Source: Zygnema cylindricum (Eukaryota > Streptophyta > Zygnematophyceae > Zygnematales > Zygnemataceae). Taken from it: DNA of 64,000 nt. Each line of letters starts with the position of its first letter. The stretch's first letter is position 1. Both the position numbers and the translations under genes were made by a program. The notes under the pieces were generated by a model that ran no database searches, had not been told where the DNA came from, and saw nothing but the letters and a program-made list of their open reading frames with translations. This document shows positions 56,272 to 64,000 of this stretch, piece by piece. The stretch is from positions 1 to 64,000 of the forward strand of contig JBBHKE010002937.1 in NCBI GenBank assembly GCA_037447655.1, in the 5' to 3' direction.

Positions 56272-57511
56272 GTTCACACACATACGGAAACCTCCATTTT
56301 TTTTTCAAGAAAAGAACGGGGGCTCCATACGGTGACTTGCTCGGTTCTATTGCTCCGGCTTCGACCAACTCCGCGAGTTTCTTTTTGAGTTCGTCTAATT
56401 CGGTGTAACTCATCTTGTACATCCGATTAGCCGGGGGTGCCGCTCCGGGAACAAGTTCTATCTTGTGGTCTACTTCGCGCTTCGGAAGTAAGGCCTCAGG
56501 GAGCTTCGGGGGAAAAACATCTACGTACTCCTCGAGAAGTTTTGTTACGACTTCCGGGGCCTTTTCGGAAGTCTTTCCAGTGTCGTCACTTTCTTTTGAG
56601 TCGAATTCGGGATCCTTCTTCTTCCATTCCTCCAGAATCTCCTCTTTCGCCTCCTCCATGGGCTGGACGACCGCTACACTAATAGTTTCCCCTTTTCTGA
56701 GTGCCCTCTTAAGCTGGAATGGCAAAAGTAGGCGTCCCTCTTCCGATCCTTTACCACCCGCTCCAGCTTTTACCTCAAACTCTTTTTCGCCCTTCTTCAC
56801 TCTTATGGCCCCACTTCTCCAATCGATCGTCGGATTCCATTTTTGCAGCCACGGCTTCCCCAAGATTACCTCATGGTCCCCAAGAGGTAATACATGAAGA
56901 GTGTCGTACCATCGGAATCTCCCGATGCCGACACGTAACCTCGAGGTACGATGGGTAATGGATAAGGAACTTCCGTCTGCCAACTACACGGACTGCTGAT
57001 TCGTAAGCACCACGAGAGGAAGCTTCAACATTTTCACCGTCGCCTCGTTGATGAAATTTCCCGATGCTCCGAAGTCCACCATGAAGCTGGTCGCGCAAAC
57101 TCTAATTTGACCCCTAAATATCAAAGGGTCTCCTTCACCGGCTAACCTCATGACATTAAGGTTTCCCCTTTCCTGCATTTTTCCGTTTTGGACAATCACG
57201 GGCCATATGGTCCGGGGAACCACACTGGAAGCATAAGCCATTTTCCCTCCTCTGTTGGAGCTCCTCGGGGGATAAGTAGTTGGCCTTGGTCTTGATAGTT
57301 TTCTTCTTTTTTTTGCAGTACGTTGACCACCTCCTTATCCTAATCAATTGCTCCGAGCTCCATGGGAGTTGGACCATCGTCTCGACGACCCCCTCCACCA
57401 CTACTCGACCCAAAATGATAAGGCCGTCGGAGGGTGAAGTCGACTGAATCGGTCCGCTCAGCAAACTGAATGATTGCTGAGAGATTAGGAGTTGTGCTTT
57501 CCCGAGCGAGC
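56272..57511 (-). pseudogene. chromovirus copy 2: gag end, protease, RT start
   Basis: In coding order: a Gag zinc knuckle (CFQCGSPDHMARDC, about 57210-57170), an aspartic protease region with DFGASGNFI (DFG in place of D[ST]G) and HEVILGKPWL, a linker, and the RT entry motif (EVDHKIELVPGAAPP, YGAPVLFLKKK). A slip in the A-run near 56305 breaks the frame just before the copia-2b insertion. Confidence 0.88.
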
Positions 57512-57721
57512 TGTTGAAATAAGTAGTTTTTAATATATTTTCTAGGTCTAAATTTATTAGAAAAGAAAAAGTAGGCAGCCTGCCTCTATCTCTTCTCTCT
57601 CTCTCGCCCCCATACTTGTTGTAGTCACTGAAGGAGAGAGAGAGAGAGCAATGGAGCCATGGCTGCCTCAACTCCATAGGAAGGACTAAAGAGTGGCTTA
57701 AGCCACTCTCAACAAAAGGTT

Positions 57722-57803
57722 GAGTCCGGAAGGACTCGAACCCCTGACCGGTAGAGTGCGGCGTAGCCGTTAGCTCTAACCAGTCTGTCGTAGAAGTCCG
57801 TTA
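57722..57803 (-). ncRNA. antisense tRNA-like block in copia-3 5' LTR
   Basis: Minus strand: D-arm-like AGACTGGTTAGAGC (57786-57773) and B box GGTTCGAGTCC (57742-57732), 30 nt apart. The 3' LTR copy (63102-63183) is intact at both boxes and has a somewhat better-paired T-arm. Acceptor pairing is poor. Confidence 0.6.
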
Positions 57804-58329
57804 GGAGATATAGGGTTTCATTAGTATTTAGACTATTGTAATGTACTAGATTTATTTAACTGAAACCCTCAACGCCACACATAGATACAGTTCTACGAAA
57901 TACGAAGTACTGTACTTGTTTGAAATGGATATCGCGCATTTTGTTTCGAAAGCGAAACAAATATCGCGCAAGTATTTATTACGGCCGAGATTGAATTTCA
58001 CGTCAAATCTAACGGCGCACATTATCGCCGAAATCTCAGAATGGTCATTTTGGCATTTAGTGACGTGGCATGACCTGGCGCCACGTGGGAAGACATCATT
58101 CGGTCGCGGGAATTCTAAGGAACGTACGGACGAGTGGAAAGTGGACACGCGTCCACTTAATGGCCTTGTCGTGCAGAGGCCGTACAGAAAGTTCATCGGC
58201 AGTAGTACTTTCTTGTACTATACAGTTTTTGATTGGTTCGTACAGGCAGTAGATAGGAGCTGTGAGAGGGAAGTAGGAAAACTAGGACTTAGGAAAATTT
58301 AAGTAGATAGTCCTCTCTCTGAGAGTTTG

Positions 58330-58335
58330 TATAAA
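58330..58335 (+). promoter_or_regulatory. TATA box of copia-3 LTR
   Basis: TATAAA just 3' of the CTCTCTCTGAGAG inverted repeat; probable Pol II promoter of the genomic RNA. Confidence 0.6.
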
Positions 58336-58530
58336 TTGGCATCTTTGCCACCCTATAATTTATCGCCTGGTTGGCCTTTTTCAGTGATTCTTTTTTCTAC
58401 GTACTCAGGGGAGTCCACGCTACACAGGGGTGCAGTCAAATTGTCAGTTTGCCTTCTTGGGCAGCAGTGGTTGTGGCTTAAAGTGGGTTAGTTAAATACT
58501 ATCTAGAGGCTTCATGTATTCAATGGTCCA

Positions 58531-61500
58531 ATGGAGGACACAGAATTGCAGGTTATGGGCCCACCCTCTAGGGTGCCCACCTTTAATGCATCTGGGTTCA
58601 TCTATTGGGAAGCCATGATGATGGGAGCTTTGTGTGAAAAACGATACTGGGGAATCGTCAGTGGACAAGTGAAACGTCCACCTTCGGGAACTCCACCAAT
58701 ATTTAGGGGAGTAAGGTTTCCTGCAACAACGGCTGCCTCGGCGGAGGAGGCAGATGATGGGGATAGCAGTGTGTCCGAAAAGGGGAAAGGGAAGGAGACA
58801 CCCCTCACTCCTATTGCCACAGTATCGGGAGCGGCAATCGTGAAGATCGTGGAGAACGATACTCAAATGTGGGAGGATGTAAACATGGCTGCCAAGAACT
58901 TCATTCTGAGGCACCTCACTCAAGGTTTGGCCACTCCTCATCTTCACTTTACAAGGCCGAGGAGTTGTGGGTGAGTTTGGTGGAAATTTATAGAGCTGGA
59001 ACTATTCAGGAGCTCCAGTTGGCTGAGCAAAAGCTATTGAGTTACACTTACAAAGAAGGAAAGATGTTAGATTACTGTAATGATCTTTCTTGTTTGTATA
59101 CGGAAATGGAAAGTGCCGGGTGGATAGGTACAATGAAAATGAAAGTTAACACCCTTATCATGAAATTACCAAATGAGTTCGAAAACTTAGTGTACCGAGT
59201 ACAGGGAATGCCTGATAGTTCATGGAAATGGAACACAGTAGTCAGGATGATACTTGTGCAGGAAAACACAATTGAGATTAGAAGAGGAGGAAAGAGCATT
59301 CAAGCTCTAGCAGTAGGAGGGGACCGATGGGGGAAGGACCCGAAGAAACCTTATAGAGGGGAAAGAGATCATTCAGGGGGACAGAGGCCCCCAAAGGGTC
59401 TTTGTCATTATTGCAAAAAGCCGGGACACTTTATTGCAGATTGTGTCAAGCTATCAGAGTTGAGGCTCCAAGAGAACCGTGGAGGGGGTTCTTCCGGAGG
59501 GAAGAAAAAGGCACTTGTGGTTACAAAAGTGTCAGGAGAAACCGAGGATGAGTCCTCTGAGGAGGATGGGGAGCTTCTTCTTGACGAGAGTTTGGAGGAG
59601 AAGGAGATTCCTCGGAGGCAGAAGTGTGCCCTTGGAGCCATCCAGGAAGCTCCACAGGAAGGATGGATCATCGACTCAGGTGCATCCATGCATATGTGTC
59701 GTGATAAAGAACTCTTCACTAAGTTAAGAAAGATTCCTACTGTAGAGATAGAGTATGGGGATGGGAGAGTGGTTACCACAGATCTAGTGGGATCGGTAGA
59801 TTTGAAAGTCTTAGTGGAGGGTAAGACTTCTATACTTACATTCTCAAATGTACTTTACATTCCTCAGCTGAGTAAAAATCTTGTCTCTACGTCTGTGTTA
59901 GATGACAAGGAGTTTGATACCTTCACCAGAAAGGGAGTCTTTACAGCTAAGTATGGGGATGAAGTTTACTTCACAGCAGATAAGGGTAGCCAAGGAATGT
60001 TTAGGCTTAACTTGAGTAATGAAAAGAAGAATGCTTACTATGTTGGTGTTCCTAAGGTGATGATTTGGCATAAGCGGTTGGGGCATGTACATTTTGATAG
60101 GTTAAGGGAAATGAAAAAACTTGGGGTAGTAGATGGCATTGAATTTGGGGTTAATGAAATGATGGATGATTGTAGTGGTTGTGCTCAAGGTAAGGCTCAC
60201 AGACTTCCCTTTCCTAAAGCCGCCACATATAGAGGTAAGAAAGTATTAGATTTAGTCCACACAGATATTTGGGGGCCTGGAAAAGTACCTTCGGTTGGAG
60301 GAAAGAGGTTTATGATGACAATAATTGATGACTGGTCTAGATACTCTAGAATCTACTTTCTGAAAACAAAGTCTGAAGCATCAACTTACTTCAAAGAATA
60401 TAAAGCTTGGAGTGAGAAGTTGCATGAAACCCCCATTAAGAGGATAAGGAGTGATAATGGGGGGGAATATACCTCTAACGAGTTTGAGGAATATTTGAGA
60501 GATGAGGGAGTGCAGCACCAGAAAACTGTACCATATAACCCAGAACAAAATGAGGTAGCTGAGAGGTTGAATAGAACACTAGGAGATAGTGCATGCAGTA
60601 TGTTGGCAGACAAGAAAATAGGAAAGAGATTTTGGGCAGAGGCAATGAACTGTGCCAACTATATTAAAAATAGAGTCCTTACCTCAGCTGTAAAGGGAGT
60701 GACACCTTATGAGAGATGGGTTGGAAGGAAACCAGATATCTCACACCTTAAAGTATTTGGTAGCCAAGTTTACAGTCTTGACACGGATAGGAAAAAATGG
60801 AAACTAGAGGCTAAGGGAAAACCTGGATACTTTGTGGGATATGATGAGGATGTTAAGGGATATAGAGTCTATGACTTAGCAAAGAAAGATATCATTCTGG
60901 TCAAACACTTAGTTGTCATGGATGAAGGGAAGTCATTTGACCCCTTCAAATATACAAAGAAGATAAGGATCAGATTTGAGTCTGAGAGTGAGGAGAACTC
61001 AGTCGTTCCCGAAAAAGACATGAGTGAAACTGTGATTACAGATTCAGGGGAGATCGAAGATACAGGAGACTCACCGGAAACCTCACATACTCCTATGGAC
61101 TTCGAGGAGATGGAAGAAGCGGGACAAGATACGGTTTTTATGGACAGGGGAGCCGATGAGATAGTGAGAAGAAATCCAAGACTTCCATCCATTCCAGCTT
61201 CGGAGTTTGAGGGAGGAAGGAGGAGCAGCAAAAGGATACAGGAAAAACAAGCTGCCCATAAGGTAACTAAGCTATCTCACCCAGATGAGCCTCAGTCTTA
61301 CTTAGAGGCAGTGAATAGTCCAGAGAAAGAAAGATGGATTAGAGCCATAAATGATGAGATGGCTTCTATCATGGAAGCAAATACTTGGGAACTAGCGGAT
61401 TGCCCTCCAGACAGAAAACCTATTGGATGTAAATGGGTATTTAAACTAAAACTGAACCCAGACAATACAATTGAGAGGTATAAGGCTCGATTGGTAGCGA

Positions 61501-62867
61501 AGGGGTTCACCCAAAAAGAGGGGATTGACTATGAGGAGACCTTTGCTCCAGTTGTTCGGTTCCCATCGGTAAGGATTCTCCTCAGTCTGGCCGCAGCGGA
61601 AGACATGGAAATTCACCAGATGGATATTAAGACTGCTTTTCTTAATGGTGAGTTAGAGGAAGAAATTTTTATGAGGCAACCCGAGGGGTTTGTGGAAGAA
61701 GGAGAAGAGAGCAAAGTGTGCAGGCTCATAAAGTCTTTATATGGACTGAAACAGGCTCCCCGACAGTGGAATAAGAAACTAGATGAGTTTCTCACCGATC
61801 TGGGGTACATCCGGATCAGCTCTGACCATTCTATCTATATGTTTGAAGTTGAGAATGGTGTCATTTTTATTGCAATTTATGTGGATGATCTGCTTGTGTT
61901 AAGTAAGTCTTTAGAGAATATCAATAGGCTAAAGAAAGATCTTAGGGGCAGATTTGATATGAAGGATTTAGGGGAAGCAAAATATATTTTGGGGATCGAA
62001 ATGGAGAGAGATAGGGGGAAGAAGATTATCAGACTTACTCATAAAGAAGCAATAGGTAATATGCTTGAGAAATTCCAGATGGAAAATGCTAACAGTTGTA
62101 CCACTCCCATAGACTTGAAAAAAGGAAGTGATTGGAGTGTAGAAGGAGGAGTGATGATCTTAGACGATCAGATGAGTCCAGAGGAGAGAGAGTTCATGAA
62201 GTCTATCCCTTATAGACAGGTCATAGGAAGCTTAATCTATTTTATGAATTGTACAAGGCCGGACATAGCGGCGGCAGTTGGTGTACTCAGTAGGAGTCTT
62301 AATGATCCTAGGAAGAGGGATTGGGAGGCAGCCAAGAGAGTCATGAGATATTTGGTGGGAACTAGAGAGTTATGGTTGCATTTGGGAGGGGAGCACACTG
62401 ACATCACTACTTGGAGTGATGCCAGTTATGGGGACGCACCTATGAGACGATGCACTTCTGGGTATGTGTTGTATGTTGGGGAAGGTGCTTGTTGTTGGAG
62501 CAGTAAGCAACAAAAGGTGGTTGCTCAGTCTACTATGGAGGCTGAGTATATGGCGTCTTGTTCTGCTGTGAAAGAACTAATGTGGGTGAAGTCATTATTG
62601 CAAGAACTGGGATATATGAAAGAGGGAGTGCATGAAATCTTTTACGATAATCAAGCTGCAATCGCAATCGCGACCAATCCAAAACATCATTTCAAAGCAA
62701 AACATATGGACATAAGATTAAGCTTCGTAAGAGAAAAAGTTGAAAATAAAATTTTAAATCTTGTGTATAGACCTGATGAAGAAATGGTGGCTGACATGAT
62801 GACCAAACCTGTGCCCTCTCCTAAATTAAAATATTGTCGAGAGAAATGCGGGTTAAAAAAAAATTAA
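58531..62867 (+). CDS. copia-3 Gag-Pol polyprotein, one frameshift
   Basis: Starts in the LTR (MEDTELQVMGPPSR). A 1-nt deletion near 58950, judged against copia-1, splits Gag; the frame from there to 62867 is open for over 1,300 codons. Order: Gag zinc knuckle CHYCKKPGHFIADC (about 59402), protease IDSGAS (59672), integrase HHCC finger (60065-60190), catalytic HTDIWGP, RSDNGGEY and AERLNRT (60262-60575), RT (KWVFKLKLNPDN, MDIKTAFLNGELEE, YVDD at 61878-61889), and RNase H (SDASYGD 62414, STMEAEY 62530, YDNQAAI 62643, KHMDIR). All catalytic residues are present. It ends at KKN 24 nt before the 3' LTR. Confidence 0.93.
58551..58565 (+). promoter_or_regulatory. primer-binding site of copia-3
   Basis: GGTTATGGGCCCACC, initiator tRNA-Met anticodon-arm complement, inside gag. 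Confidence 0.87.
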
Positions 62868-62878
62868 AATTTGACTAG

Positions 62879-62891
62879 AAAATAAGGGGAG
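62879..62891 (+). promoter_or_regulatory. polypurine tract of copia-3
   Basis: AAAATAAGGGGAG immediately before the 3' LTR. Confidence 0.9.
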
Positions 62892-63930
62892 TGTTGAAAT
62901 AAGTAGTTTTTAGTATATTTTCTAGGTCTAAATTTATTAGAAAAGAAAATGTAGGCAGCCTGCCTCTATCTCTTCTCTCTCTCTCGCCCCCATACTTGTT
63001 GTAGTCACTGAAGGAGAGAGAGAGAGAGCAATGGAGCCATGGCTGCCTCAACTCCATAGGAAGGACTAAAGAGTGGCTTAAGCCACTCTCAACAAAAGGT
63101 TGAGTCCGGCAGGACTCGAACCCCCGACCGGCAGAGCGCGGCGTAGCCGTTAGCTCTAACCAGTCTGTCGTAGAAGTCCGTTAGGAGATATAGGGTTTCA
63201 TTACTATTTAAACTATTGTAATGTACTAGATTCATTTAACTGAAACCCTTAACGCCACACATAGATACAGTTCTATAAATTACGAAGTACTGTACTTGTT
63301 TGAAATGGATATCGCGCATTTTGTTTCGACAGCGAAACAAATATCGCGCAAGTATTTATTACGGCCGAGATTGAATTTCGCGTCAAATCTAACGGCGCAC
63401 ATCATCGCCGAAATCTCGGAATGGTCATTTTGGCATTTAGTGACGTGGCATGACCTGGCGCCACGTGGGAAGACATCATTCGGTCGCGGGAATTCTGAGG
63501 AACGTACGGACGAGTGGAAAGTGGACACGCGTCCACTTAATGGCCTTGTCGTGCAGAGGCCGTACAGAAAGTTCATCGGCAGTAGTACTTTCTTGTACTA
63601 TACAGTTTTTGATTGGTTCGTACAGGCAGTAGATAGGAGCTGTGAGAGGGAAGTAGGAAAACTAGGACTTAGGAAAATTTAAGTAGATAGTCCTCTCTCT
63701 GAGAGTTTGTATAAATTGGCATCTTTGCCACCCTATAATTTATCGCCTGGTTGGCCTTTTTCAGTGATTCTTTTTTCTACGGACTCAAGGGAGTCCAGGC
63801 TACACAGGGGTGCAGTCAAATTGTCAGTTTGCCTTCTTGGGCAGCAGTGGTTGTGGCTTAAAGTGGGTTAGTTAAATACTATCTAGAGGCTTCCTGTATT
63901 CTGTGGTCCAATGGAGGACACAGAATTGCA
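62892..63930 (+). repeat. 3' LTR of copia-3
   Basis: 1,039 bp, same ends as the 5' LTR; tRNA-like block at 63102-63183. Confidence 0.95.
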
Positions 63931-64000
63931 CGAGCCATTGTTCCACATCCCTACGAATGGAGGATTTGAGCCCCTTCACAAAGCGATCCACAGCTTCATC
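63931..64000 (-). pseudogene. chromovirus copy 2 gag, N-terminal side
   Basis: Continues the gag interrupted at 57511, starting with the CGAGC duplication. The minus strand reads DEAVDRFVKGLKSSIRRDVE, a typical gypsy Gag motif. The element runs out of the window. Confidence 0.8.

Larger units (their letters stand above)
57512..58550 (+). repeat. 5' LTR of copia-3
   Basis: TGTTGAAATAAG to CAGAATTGCA. TATAAA at 58330-58335 follows a CTCTCTCTGAGAG repeat; the G-box CACGTG is at 58082-58087. Confidence 0.95.
57512..63930 (+). mobile_element. copia-3: near-intact Ty1/copia retrotransposon
   Basis: 6,419 bp with CGAGC duplications (57507-57511, 63931-63935). It is inserted in the gag of chromovirus copy 2 and opposite to it. 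LTRs are both 1,039 bp with about two dozen differences by eye. Primer-binding site 58551-58565, polypurine tract 62879-62891. Coding is intact except for one 1-nt deletion in gag. It is the best candidate in the window for a source of enzymes acting on copia-2. Confidence 0.96.

Noticed and set aside
58869-58975. Programmed frameshift in copia-3 gag
   Set aside because: It lies in the middle of Gag rather than between Gag and Pol, there is no obvious slippery site, and copia-1 is colinear in one frame.

Overview
The window is nuclear DNA of a eukaryote with a repeat-rich genome, most likely a plant or alga. The evidence is spliced GT-AG introns in the one recognisable host gene, Ty1/copia and Ty3/gypsy LTR retrotransposons with plant-like pol proteins, G-box (CACGTG) motifs in the LTR promoters, and dense MITEs with TA or TTA target duplications. 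I cannot name the species. Three runs of exactly 10 N (20002, 31055, 44290) are scaffold gaps.

Layout. 1-4.0 kb: simple repeats, mainly a TTGGACA minisatellite carrying a 217-bp foldback MITE. 4.0-6.4 kb: the only convincing host gene, a three-exon BTB/POZ-like gene on the minus strand. 7-10 kb: a MITE, an LTR fragment and unexplained repeats. 10081-16546: a complete but stop-riddled copia element (copia-1; TSD ACATT). 16.5-31 kb: gene-free sequence made of MITEs inserted into one another. Two families are flanked by TA (ends CACCG..AATCG and GTGTTGGGTATC) and one by TTA (ends GGG..TTCCAT). 31-41.8 kb: a decayed gypsy element with a possible PHD finger, split by a non-autonomous copia (copia-2a; TSD CTTAC), then a copia pol remnant cut by a chromovirus LTR. 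41.3-43.9 kb: the 3' end of a chromovirus. 44-48.3 kb: LTR fragments, a CT microsatellite and a MITE copy. 48.3-64.0 kb: a second chromovirus on the minus strand, interrupted by copia-2b (TSD GTTCA) and by copia-3 (TSD CGAGC), which is almost intact.

The copia elements share one unusual design. Their LTRs are about 1.04-1.10 kb and run TG..CA. The gag start codon lies exactly 20 nt inside the end of the 5' LTR. The primer-binding site GGTTATGGGCCCACC matches the anticodon arm of initiator tRNA-Met rather than its 3' end. The 13-nt polypurine tract is identical in all four. Every LTR carries an antisense tRNA-like block (A box and B box 30-39 nt apart) about 200-300 bp from its start. copia-2a/2b keep only a Gag fused in frame to a shrunken RT/RNase H remnant, so they would need pol from a relative such as copia-3.

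The chromovirus carries an extra region between its chromodomain and 3' LTR, with two divergent ORFs whose start codons overlap in one CCATGG. The TTA-type MITEs carry strong palindromes at a nearly constant distance from one end, with arms that differ between families while staying complementary.
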